Shown one piece after another: positions 1 through 7,444 of a stretch of 64,000 bases of DNA. Source of the DNA: an uncultured Rikenellaceae bacterium (GTDB lineage: Bacteria > Bacteroidota > Bacteroidia > Bacteroidales > Rikenellaceae); assembly GCA_944325305.1 (NCBI GenBank), contig CALUZO010000003.1, forward strand, positions 1 to 64,000, in the 5' to 3' direction. Position 1 is the first letter of the stretch; every line of letters begins with the position of its first letter. A program made the position numbers and the translations under genes. The notes beneath the pieces were generated by a model. The model did not search any database, had not been told where the DNA came from, and saw only the letters and a program-made list of their open reading frames with translations.

Positions 1-129
1 TTTAGTGATTAAAACAAACGAGTGAATATATAATACTGAAAATAAGTGAAATATGGTGAAATTTGCACATATATCCAATTATTCCGATTTAATGGGATTT
101 ACTATATTCAAATGCGGCTCCGGGTACTG

Positions 130-164
130 AAACGCCGGTTAATCAACTTGATTAACCGGCGTTT
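130..164. terminator. Strong 17-bp inverted repeat, likely transcription terminator
   Basis: Two perfect 17-nt arms (130-146 and 148-164) surround a single central base, giving a GC-cored hairpin with AT-rich tips. No long T-run follows on either strand, so direction is unclear. It may end the metY transcript coming from the right or a gene outside the window on the left. The rest of 1-346 is AT-rich and shows no gene. Confidence 0.6.
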
Positions 165-346
165 CCATTTCACTTGACAAGCTCTTGTATGTGGTATCTC
201 CCGTAGCTAAACCAACACTGGTCAGATCGTGACAACAGTCACTCACTATGGCTGGAGACCATCCGCACTCGTTAAAACTCATTCGGCATATCAGAGTACG
301 GCGTCTTTATAACCACAACTCAACGAGAGCACCACGATACCTGTTA

Positions 347-1639
347 TTATTTCACAGCCTTTTCGAGTGCCTGAGCAATGTCGGCGATAATATCCTCCGG
401 ATCCTCTATGCCAACCGACAGACGAATAAGGTCGGGAGCCACGCCGGCTTCTATAAGTTGCTGGTCCGAGAGTTGTCTGTGCGTATGGCTTGCCGGATGC
501 AGGACACATGTACGGGCATCGGCAACATGAGTCACAATGGCCACCACACCGAGGCTGTCCATAAACTTAACCGACTTATCCCTGCCGCCCTTGAGCCCGA
601 AGGTCATTACACCGCACGTCCCTTTAGGCATGTATTTTCGTGCCAATTCATAATATTTGTCCCCTTTCAGTCCCGGATAATGAACCCATGCCACCTCGGG
701 ACGCGACTGGAGAAATTCGGCCACCTTCTGCGCATTGCTGCAATGACGCTCCATGCGCAAATGCAATGTTTCCAGTCCAAGATTTAACAGAAACGCGTTC
801 ATGGGAGCCTGTATCGAGCCGAGATCCCTCATCAACTGGGCCGTTGCCTTGACTATGAATGCCCCTTTGCCGAAGGCCTTTGTGTATATGAGGCCGTGGT
901 ACGATTCATCGGGCGTAGTCAGACCGGGATATTTATCAGCATACTTGTCCCAGTCGAAATTACCGCTGTCGACGATGGCGCCTCCGACGCTTGTCGCATG
1001 ACCGTCCATGTATTTCGTTGTCGAGTGCGTCACGATGTCCGCACCCCACTCGAACGGATTGCAGTTGATCGGAGTCGGGAAAGTATTGTCGACTATGAGC
1101 GGCACTCCGTGTTTATGGGCAATGTCCGCAAACTTGGCAATATCGAGCACATTCATCCCGGGATTGGCTATCGACTCCCCGAAAACGGCTTTAGTATTGG
1201 GACGGAAGGCCTTTTCAATCTCCTCACTCGGTGCATCCTGATCCACGAAAGTGACTTCGATGCCAAGTTTTTTCATGGTTACGGCGAAAAGATTGTACGT
1301 ACCTCCGTAAATCGTCGATGTACTCACGAAATGATCCCCGGCCGAACAGATATTGAATATCGAGTAAAAATTAGCGGCCTGTCCCGAAGAGGTGAGCATG
1401 GCAGCCACACCGCCTTCCAACTCCTTGATCTTTTCTGCGACATAGTCATTTGTAGGGTTCTGGAGACGAGTATAGAAATATCCCGATGCCTTCAGGTCGA
1501 ACAGGTCGGCCATCTGATCGCTGGTATCGTACTTGAATGTCGTACTTTGATAGATCGGCAGAACCCTCGGTTCGCCTTTCTGGGGCTTCCAGCCTTCCTG
1601 CACGCATACGGTGCCTTTGCTCTTTTTGCTGTTTTCCAT
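347..1639 (-). CDS. metY: O-acetylhomoserine aminocarboxypropyltransferase (sulfhydrylase)
   Basis: PLP enzyme of the Cys/Met-metabolism (trans-sulfuration) family that makes homocysteine from O-acetylhomoserine and sulfide in methionine synthesis. It is 430 aa, the normal length for MetY. The PLP lysine is K209 in HSTTKYMDGH and the cofactor-ring aspartate is D184 in IVDNTF; the C-terminal SVGIEDPEDI motif is typical of the family. The N-terminal PIYQSTTFKY and YTRLQNPT segments bind cofactor phosphate and the partner subunit. A TATCTTTG box lies 38 nt upstream of the ATG. It is transcribed alone. The neighbouring B12-regulated lipoprotein may be linked through homocysteine methylation (MetH), but that is inference. 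Confidence 0.93.
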   Translation of the reverse strand: MENSKKSKGTVCVQEGWKPQKGEPRVLPIYQSTTFKYDTSDQMADLFDLKASGYFYTRLQNPTNDYVAEKIKELEGGVAAMLTSSGQAANFYSIFNICSAGDHFVSTSTIYGGTYNLFAVTMKKLGIEVTFVDQDAPSEEIEKAFRPNTKAVFGESIANPGMNVLDIAKFADIAHKHGVPLIVDNTFPTPINCNPFEWGADIVTHSTTKYMDGHATSVGGAIVDSGNFDWDKYADKYPGLTTPDESYHGLIYTKAFGKGAFIVKATAQLMRDLGSIQAPMNAFLLNLGLETLHLRMERHCSNAQKVAEFLQSRPEVAWVHYPGLKGDKYYELARKYMPKGTCGVMTFGLKGGRDKSVKFMDSLGVVAIVTHVADARTCVLHPASHTHRQLSDQQLIEAGVAPDLIRLSVGIEDPEDIIADIAQALEKAVK

Positions 1640-1676
1640 TTCTTCGTGTTATTATCGTTTATGCAATTGCATTTTG

Positions 1677-1684
1677 CAAAGATA
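1677..1684 (-). promoter_or_regulatory. Bacteroidetes -7 promoter element of metY
   Basis: TATCTTTG on the minus strand matches the TAnnTTTG consensus of the Bacteroidetes primary sigma factor, 38 nt before the metY ATG. No clear TTTG -33 element is seen. Confidence 0.6.
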
Positions 1685-1784
1685 AAAAAGTAAGTGCATG
1701 TTAAGTGCGCCAGCCTTACACTTTTAAGTCTCTGCATACAAATTAGGGCCCATATGAAACACTTTCAGAGGTTGCACGACAAGA

Positions 1785-1809
1785 ACGGCCCGCTTGCGAG
1801 GCGGGCCGT
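1785..1809 (-). terminator. Rho-independent-like terminator of the B12-regulated lipoprotein gene
   Basis: Nine-bp GC-rich arms (1785-1793 and 1801-1809) with a 7-nt loop, followed on the minus strand by a T-rich TTCTTGTCGT stretch. It lies 20 nt past the lipoprotein stop codon and separates that transcript from metY. Confidence 0.8.
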
Positions 1810-1829
1810 CGACTTGCGCAACAATATCT

Positions 1830-3101
1830 TTAAAAAATATAGGTCGATACCAATCCGCCGTCGCCATTGGAGGTGCCTATAACTGATTCTATATCTGACA
1901 TCCTCATGCCATCGGCTATGCGGAAAACTTTCACCGAGGTTGTCGAACTGGTAGCAGCGACAGTAGCCAATGGCACGTAAAGGTTGCCCTTCTTGTCGGT
2001 AGCCATGTATTTTCCGCATGTCCCGTCGGCCGGCACAGCCTGGAAAATATGATTTATGCTCCTGTCGTCGAGATCGTAAACATACACACCGCACTGTCCC
2101 CACGACACACCGGTCTTAAAGATTATATGATTGCTGGTAAGCGATGCCACGGCTCCGTTTGGTCCGAGTCCGGAGAGGATGTCTATCTGTTCGTCTTCTT
2201 CGTCCAGCAGGAATTCTTCATAGACGATATCGAAAGAGACGGGATCGATCTTTACTATGGAAGATTCGGTTTCGAGCATCGGCATGTCCATAACCCACAT
2301 ATCGTCGCCCTCCTTTTCGGCCTCGCCCGCAACGAGCGCATAGATATATCCGTCATGTGCCTTGAGAATATCGGTCACCTGACGGCGCGCATCGAAACTT
2401 ATCGTCTTGGTTTCATCCACTTGGTCGGTGGCTGCATCTATAAATTTAATCGCGTTACCGCAACAAATAAGTATCCAGCCGCCCTGTCTCACGGTTCTGT
2501 TCGATGTTCCAGGACCGTCTATGCCGACATGTCCCACCAGGCCGGCAACATCCTTAGTGAAGGTAGTGGCACCCGTGGACGGATCGACCTTGAGGATGCC
2601 CATGCCGCAATCGTTGGCTCCGCCGTTATATTGATTATAGGTGATGTAAAACTTGTTCTCGTCCACCACCGTGAGGCCGTAAATATTGCCGAGAGACGCC
2701 ATATCGAATCCGTCGGCATAAATATGTTTTATGTGCCTGAAGGTTTTTGCGTCGGCAACCGTAATGCGTGCCTGGCCTTCATACTCTCCGTTGCCACGCG
2801 TCATGGGCGTGAGGAAATATATCTTGCCATCATAGATATACACCGAATTGATACCGCCGTTATACCCCTCGTTCGTACCGATCATTCCTCCGTTGATTTT
2901 TTCGTAGATGTTGCCCGGATAGAACTTGTTTTTCACGGGGTCATAGAACGAAACGTCTTCGTAAGTCGTGCCGTAATAGATGATTCCGTTTTCGTAAAGG
3001 GCAGGCTCCTCTACAGGCACATAAATGGTCTTGTCGTCCGAACACGAAGACGACAGAACGAGTGTCAACGCACATAAGAGGTACGTAATTTTCTTAATCA
3101 T
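1830..3101 (-). CDS. BtuG-like beta-propeller surface lipoprotein under cobalamin riboswitch control
   Basis: A 423-aa lipoprotein: signal peptide with the mature cysteine near residue 20 (SSSC), followed by SDD, which resembles the acidic export tag of Bacteroidetes surface lipoproteins. The mature part is made of repeated beta-strand blocks such as INSVYIYDGKIYFLT and NIYGLTVVDENKFYIT, as in seven-bladed propellers. In Bacteroides, BtuG is a propeller lipoprotein that captures vitamin B12 for the TonB-dependent transporter BtuB. The direct cobalamin riboswitch upstream makes a corrinoid-binding role the best guess. No btuB or other uptake gene is adjacent, which is unusual. The family call rests on fold pattern and regulation, not an alignment; a siderophore- or other ligand-binding propeller is the main alternative. 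Confidence 0.65.
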   Translation of the reverse strand: MIKKITYLLCALTLVLSSSCSDDKTIYVPVEEPALYENGIIYYGTTYEDVSFYDPVKNKFYPGNIYEKINGGMIGTNEGYNGGINSVYIYDGKIYFLTPMTRGNGEYEGQARITVADAKTFRHIKHIYADGFDMASLGNIYGLTVVDENKFYITYNQYNGGANDCGMGILKVDPSTGATTFTKDVAGLVGHVGIDGPGTSNRTVRQGGWILICCGNAIKFIDAATDQVDETKTISFDARRQVTDILKAHDGYIYALVAGEAEKEGDDMWVMDMPMLETESSIVKIDPVSFDIVYEEFLLDEEDEQIDILSGLGPNGAVASLTSNHIIFKTGVSWGQCGVYVYDLDDRSINHIFQAVPADGTCGKYMATDKKGNLYVPLATVAATSSTTSVKVFRIADGMRMSDIESVIGTSNGDGGLVSTYIF

Positions 3102-3143
3102 AGCTGTAAAAGTTAAATGGGTTAATATTGGGATTTTACAGCT
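3102..3143 (-). promoter_or_regulatory. Hairpin abutting the lipoprotein start codon, probable riboswitch expression platform
   Basis: Perfect 10-bp arms at 3102-3111 and 3134-3143 (minus-strand AGCTGTAAAA and TTTTACAGCT) with a 22-nt loop. The 3' arm ends directly next to the ATG at 3101, so folding would hide the translation start. It lacks a T-run, which favours translational rather than termination control. Confidence 0.5.
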
Positions 3144-3261
3144 GCGACCGTACAGGACATAAGAGAGATTCCTTTCACCGACAGGAGACCCTTCGAGAGG
3201 TTAGGGTCCGTTGAAGAATCGACCATAGCCCATAAACCGTAGGCGTGTAAAATCGCAGGCA

Positions 3262-3464
3262 AGGCAGGTCTTCTGACTCGTTCCTGTTCTGAAGCCTTCC
3301 CGGTGACAGCTGACGCCAGTGGCATGGATTTCAGAACTTTTTGACCCTCGGGGCATTGATAGCCTCCGCAGGCAGGAACTCACAGCAGCGGTTACTGTCG
3401 CCGATTCTCACGGCATTCCCTTTTCATCCCCAGGCAGCCTTTCGAGGCCACTGCGGGGAACCAT
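3262..3464 (-). ncRNA. Cobalamin (vitamin B12) riboswitch aptamer
   Basis: Read on the minus strand, the conserved parts occur in order: GATGAAAAGGGAA, then GTGAGAATC, ACAGTAACC, the B12 box GCCACTGG, GGGAAGGC, and the closing GTCAGAAGACCTGCC. This is the order and spacing of the adenosyl/aqua-cobalamin riboswitch family. It lies about 160 nt upstream of the BtuG-like gene, with nothing else between, so B12 should repress that gene. Confidence 0.95.
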
Positions 3465-3471
3465 TGCGGTG

Positions 3472-3479
3472 CAAATATA
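3472..3479 (-). promoter_or_regulatory. Promoter -7 element of the cobalamin riboswitch transcript
   Basis: TATATTTG on the minus strand ends 7 nt before the first base of the aptamer, so transcription would begin almost exactly at the riboswitch 5' end. A TTTG lies 22 nt upstream. Confidence 0.65.
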
Positions 3480-3644
3480 AAACATTTTGCACGACAAGGC
3501 CCAAAATTCATAATATTTTTACAGCATCATGCCTTGCGATTGCGCGGCTCAAGAGACACAGCTCCCGAACTACAAAAAATATTTCCCGTATATAAGGCAA
3601 CCATGCAGTCGACGTAATAGATTCACAATATTAAATGCACACTC

Positions 3645-3677
3645 AAAAAAAGAGCCACCCCGCTTTTGGCGGGGCAG
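3645..3677 (-). terminator. Rho-independent terminator of the GH76-GH125 unit
   Basis: CCCCGC (3658-3663) pairs with GCGGGG (3669-3674) around a TTTTG loop, with further pairing outside, and a run of seven T on the minus strand (3645-3651). It sits about 30 nt after the GH125 stop. Confidence 0.88.
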
Positions 3678-3706
3678 CAACATTTTCAACTATCTATATA
3701 ATCCGA

Positions 3707-5278
3707 CTATTTGACAGAATTGAGAAGATCCACCTTACCTTCGTTAACGAGCTTTAGTACCAACTCGCCGAAGAGCGTATTTTGCCATGCGAACCACTTG
3801 CGGGTGAACTTGGCCGGATTGTCCTTGTGGAACGATTCGTGCATGAAGCCTGTTCCGGCATCGGTATCGACAAGCATCTGGAGACATTCCAGAATCTCCT
3901 CATCGTCCTGACTGGTGAAGGCCTTCATCATGATACTCATCGGCCATATCATGTCGTAACCTATGTGGGGGCCGCCTATGCCTTCGCCTGCGCTACCCTT
4001 GAAGAAATAAGGATTGTCTTCGCTCCAGACAAACTTGCGGGTATTCTGGTATATCTTGTCCTTCACGTCTACATCGCCCAGATAAGGCATTGCCAGCAGA
4101 CTCGGCACGTTGGCATCATCCATCAGGTAGTAGTTGCCGAAACCGTCCACCTCGAACGCATATATCTTGCCGTATTTCGGATGCTTGTAAATAGCATATT
4201 TCTTGAGGGCGTCTTCCACCTCTTTTGCAAGGTCGAGACATTCTTTTGCCTGCGCGGTGTTGCCGTTGACTTCGGTAAGTATCTCGGCTGCCTTACGCAG
4301 CGAGCTTACGGCGAAGAAGTTGGAAGGAACCAGGAAAAGGAACTGTGTAGCATCGTCCGACGGGCGGAAGAACGAGCAGATAAGTCCAACGGGATTCACG
4401 GGGTGCCCTTTACCGTCGTTGCTGACAGTATCGAGCTGGCGTTCGGTCTGGCGCTGGAATCTGTACGGGCCGATGCCGTCCTTGCGCTGCTGTTCCTTAA
4501 AGGTCTTGAGAATGTTGGTGATGGCTGACAGCCAATGTTCGTCGAATATCGAGGTATCGCCGGTGGTTTTCCAATAATGGTAAGCGAGCCGGATCGGATA
4601 GCAAAGCGAATCGATCTCGTATTTGCGTTCGTGCAGTGCAAGTTTCATATCGGTCTTGTCGCTCATCCACTGATGATTGGGCGTAGGATCGTTCGGATCT
4701 ATGAAGGCATTGGCATACGGGTCTATGTTGATGCACTTGAACTGGCGGCGGATGACGCCGGCCAGCAGGCCTTTAAGTTCCGGGTCGCTGTTGGCCAACT
4801 GCACATAGGGATACACTTGCGCTCCTGAGTCACGGAGCCACATGGCGTGAATATCGCCTGTATAAACAAAGGTATCGTCTTTTCCATCCTCGTCCTTGCG
4901 GGGATATACGGTAGTATCGAGCGTATTAGGAAAGCAATTTTCGAACATCCAACGCAATTTGGCATTGGTAAGCAGACCTTTTACCCTGGCAATCTCGTCC
5001 TCTACCGCCTGCGATGTAAAAAGACGCTGGGATTTGGGAGGACGGTTAGTCGTATTGTAATCGGCCAGCACCGACCTGTTGAACACCTCCTGCACGGCAT
5101 CGCGCTGAACAGTAGTGTTATCGGCAAGCAGATCGCCCATTTCGGCAGAATCCTTCACAAGTATCGAGGAGATAAGATCATCCGCACCGGCAATGCCAAG
5201 TTCGTCGGCCACTGCCTGATGCACGGAGAAAATAACGGCACCGGCCATCATTATCCGGGCTATTCGTAGTTTTTTCAT
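3707..5278 (-). CDS. GH125 exo-alpha-1,6-mannosidase, secreted
   Basis: A 523-aa glycoside hydrolase of family 125 (formerly DUF1237), which removes non-reducing alpha-1,6-linked mannose. A signal peptide ends near residue 24 (QAVA/DE). The family signature HAMWLRDSGAQ (D150) and the long (alpha/alpha)6-type repeats, such as AYHYWKTTGDTSIF and GGPHIGYDMIWPMS, are intact, so the enzyme should be active. It follows the GH76 gene by about 30 nt, so the two are probably co-transcribed and act on mannan from yeast or host N-glycans. The mature N-terminus has no lipobox, pointing to the periplasm. Confidence 0.9.
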   Translation of the reverse strand: MKKLRIARIMMAGAVIFSVHQAVADELGIAGADDLISSILVKDSAEMGDLLADNTTVQRDAVQEVFNRSVLADYNTTNRPPKSQRLFTSQAVEDEIARVKGLLTNAKLRWMFENCFPNTLDTTVYPRKDEDGKDDTFVYTGDIHAMWLRDSGAQVYPYVQLANSDPELKGLLAGVIRRQFKCINIDPYANAFIDPNDPTPNHQWMSDKTDMKLALHERKYEIDSLCYPIRLAYHYWKTTGDTSIFDEHWLSAITNILKTFKEQQRKDGIGPYRFQRQTERQLDTVSNDGKGHPVNPVGLICSFFRPSDDATQFLFLVPSNFFAVSSLRKAAEILTEVNGNTAQAKECLDLAKEVEDALKKYAIYKHPKYGKIYAFEVDGFGNYYLMDDANVPSLLAMPYLGDVDVKDKIYQNTRKFVWSEDNPYFFKGSAGEGIGGPHIGYDMIWPMSIMMKAFTSQDDEEILECLQMLVDTDAGTGFMHESFHKDNPAKFTRKWFAWQNTLFGELVLKLVNEGKVDLLNSVK

Positions 5279-5309
5279 CTATTAAATTATTTTGGTTTAT
5301 GGTTCGTAA

Positions 5310-6503
5310 TCAGTTTTCCGCAATCTTGGACATCCTCGCAAACATCTCTACCATAGCGGTCTGGGTCAGTAACCACTTGTGTCCTTCCCGCCTACGGCCG
5401 CTGAAATCCTGTGAAAAAAGTCCCTCTGACGAACGGCCGTGCTCCCAAATATACGAAAGGTTTTTGGCAAACGCATCAATATACGTTTTTTCTGTCGTAT
5501 CCACACCATAAAGTTCCACAAAACCGCGGAACATTATACAATGGAACCATGTATTTCCGCTGCGCAACACTCTGAAAGATTCTCCTTCGGCAGGATGAAA
5601 CTCACGGAAAAAATAATCATATGCTGACCTTGCTATATTTTTCGCATCGGTCAGATAGCTCTGTTCTCCCGTCACCTTATACAGCAATGCAGCGGCTTGC
5701 ATCATCTGACCGCTATTGTACGCGAACTTGCGGGTATCTATCCTTCGTCTTGAAATATTGTCGTAATACAGATAATCTTCCTTATCCTGCAATGTTGCTT
5801 TGGTCCATCCGTAGATAGACTTGGCAGCTTCGAGGTACTTTTCATTTCCGGTAGCTTGGTAGAGTTTCATTGCGAATACCGCGGCCGGCGCAGAAGAACA
5901 CGTATTCTTCGATCGTTTCTCCTCACTCCAATAAACCCCTCCTCCGAATTTATTGTCAGTACCGTCCTCTATAAATCTCCATACGGTCTCCGCTTTGCGC
6001 AGATATTTCTTATTTTTGGTTATAGCATACAAATCTATAAAGTCGAGACCTACCCAATCGTTGTCGTCATAGAAACGACCGGCATCCGGTTCTGCCGCAA
6101 CAATGTATGATGAATATGCGGCAGGTTTTCTCCTGTCGTCGAAGTATTGTTCCAGGCCGGGCAGGACCTTTTCTTCAAGCAGTTTTTTGTATTTCTTATC
6201 ACCGGTAGCTGCCAACATGGCAGTCGCCATGGAGAGAGTTCCGGAATAGGGCCAAAGAAATGCGAATGGTTTTTTGCCTTTTTCATCTGCAGGTGCATCC
6301 TGATCAAGGTAGCCTGCAACGTAATTGGCATCGAAAGGATAGTTCTCGCTCAGGAGATGAGTGCCGTCGACAGAATAATATTTATATATGCTGTCTATCG
6401 TCGCATCGGCCATTTCACGGTATGCCCGGGCATCGGGCAAGGCACTGACGGTCCACGCGCAGAAAAAAGAGAACATGGCCGACAAAAAAATAAAGCGTTT
6501 CAA
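5310..6503 (-). CDS. GH76 endo-alpha-1,6-mannanase-like protein
   Basis: A 397-aa protein with a signal peptide cleaved near residue 21 (VSA/LP) and one (alpha/alpha)6 barrel. The adjacent aspartates of the GH76 active site are present as FYDDNDWVGLDF (D146-D147). Family members cut the alpha-1,6-mannan backbone of fungal walls; the products are substrates for the GH125 enzyme encoded just downstream. No susC/susD, sulfatase or regulator lies beside this pair, so it is a minimal mannan locus or the edge of one dispersed in the genome. Individual specificity within GH76 (mannanase versus transglycosidase) cannot be settled from the sequence. Confidence 0.85.
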   Translation of the reverse strand: MKRFIFLSAMFSFFCAWTVSALPDARAYREMADATIDSIYKYYSVDGTHLLSENYPFDANYVAGYLDQDAPADEKGKKPFAFLWPYSGTLSMATAMLAATGDKKYKKLLEEKVLPGLEQYFDDRRKPAAYSSYIVAAEPDAGRFYDDNDWVGLDFIDLYAITKNKKYLRKAETVWRFIEDGTDNKFGGGVYWSEEKRSKNTCSSAPAAVFAMKLYQATGNEKYLEAAKSIYGWTKATLQDKEDYLYYDNISRRRIDTRKFAYNSGQMMQAAALLYKVTGEQSYLTDAKNIARSAYDYFFREFHPAEGESFRVLRSGNTWFHCIMFRGFVELYGVDTTEKTYIDAFAKNLSYIWEHGRSSEGLFSQDFSGRRREGHKWLLTQTAMVEMFARMSKIAEN

Positions 6504-6829
6504 GGTTTTGGATTTATAAGGTTAGCTCCGAATTATATCAAGAAGTGTGTAAAAATAGAAATATTTGTTCAAATTACTACACTGGGACCAAAAAAAGCGT
6601 GAAGAATATTCCCATAATATTCTAAACAGGGAACATCATAACAATCCGCCCATGCTATTCGGACCCAAATCAATCATGTGACTCAGCGCTATATTCCAGT
6701 CGAAAAAAATGAACATTCACCGCATTTACATGAATATCCGGTTGCGAAATCGACCGATAATCGGTACCTTCAACCATTAAAATTGAACAAACCGGACATC
6801 GTCATCAAACAAGGCACAAATAAAAACCC
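6504..6829. other. Divergent intergenic region between GH76 and the CYTH gene
   Basis: No consensus TAnnTTTG box was found on either strand. Two perfect small palindromes are present: GAATATT-CCCAT-AATATTC (6604-6622) and ACCGAT-A-ATCGGT (6753-6765). Either could be an operator, but neither is tied to a known regulator. Confidence 0.4.
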
Positions 6830-7306
6830 ATGAGACAGGAAATAGAGCGTAAATTCTTGGTCAGAGACGACTTCACACGAGAATCGGTCGAAAGCATCCA
6901 TATCGCGCAAGGGTATCTTTCATCGGTACCAGAACGCACCGTACGCATACGGATACAGGGAGAAAACGGTTTTTTGACAATAAAAGGCGAAAGCGAGGAA
7001 AGCGGAGCAACCAGGTGCGAGTGGGAAACCTCAATCCCCGTATCCGACGCGAAAGAACTATTAAAACTTTGCGAACCGGGCATAATCGACAAAACACGAT
7101 ACATAATTCCGGCAACGAATGGCCGTAAATGGGAGGTCGATCAGTTTCATGGAGACAACGACGGACTCATAGTAGCAGAGATCGAATTGGAGTCGGAGCA
7201 AGAAGCATTCGACAAACCCGCATGGCTCGCAGAAGAAGTTACGGGCGACCCGAGATACTATAATGCGGCATTGTCCAAGAACCCATACAAAACATGGAAG
7301 AAATAA
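6830..7306 (+). CDS. CYTH-domain triphosphate phosphohydrolase/cyclase-like protein
   Basis: A 158-aa, single-domain CYTH protein (class IV adenylate cyclase / thiamine triphosphatase superfamily). It starts with the ExExK signature EIERKFLV (residues 4-11), followed by charged strands such as RTVRIRI and GFLTIKGESE that form the phosphate-binding tunnel, then the conserved TRYIIP and VAEIELESE. Short bacterial members are usually inorganic triphosphatases; cyclase activity is less likely. It is soluble and monocistronic, followed by a weak hairpin (7366-7383). Confidence 0.85.
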   Translation: MRQEIERKFLVRDDFTRESVESIHIAQGYLSSVPERTVRIRIQGENGFLTIKGESEESGATRCEWETSIPVSDAKELLKLCEPGIIDKTRYIIPATNGRKWEVDQFHGDNDGLIVAEIELESEQEAFDKPAWLAEEVTGDPRYYNAALSKNPYKTWKK

Positions 7307-7402
7307 ATGCCTGCATAGTCATGAAAATGCCCGAATAGGCCGGCAAGAACCATTTCCGTTTTCTGTCCCGAAAGGTGTCGGGAATCATTCGGAATTCGGC
7401 AC

Positions 7403-7410
7403 TACCTTTG
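7403..7410 (+). promoter_or_regulatory. Promoter -7 element for tamB-tamL
   Basis: TACCTTTG matches TAnnTTTG, 34 nt before the tamB ATG. Confidence 0.55.
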
Positions 7411-7444
7411 CATACGATAGCTCCACAACATATCAGTACGACCC

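Noticed and set aside
3201..3383. Short minus-strand frames over the riboswitch
   Set aside because: They translate the conserved aptamer and are not protein-coding.
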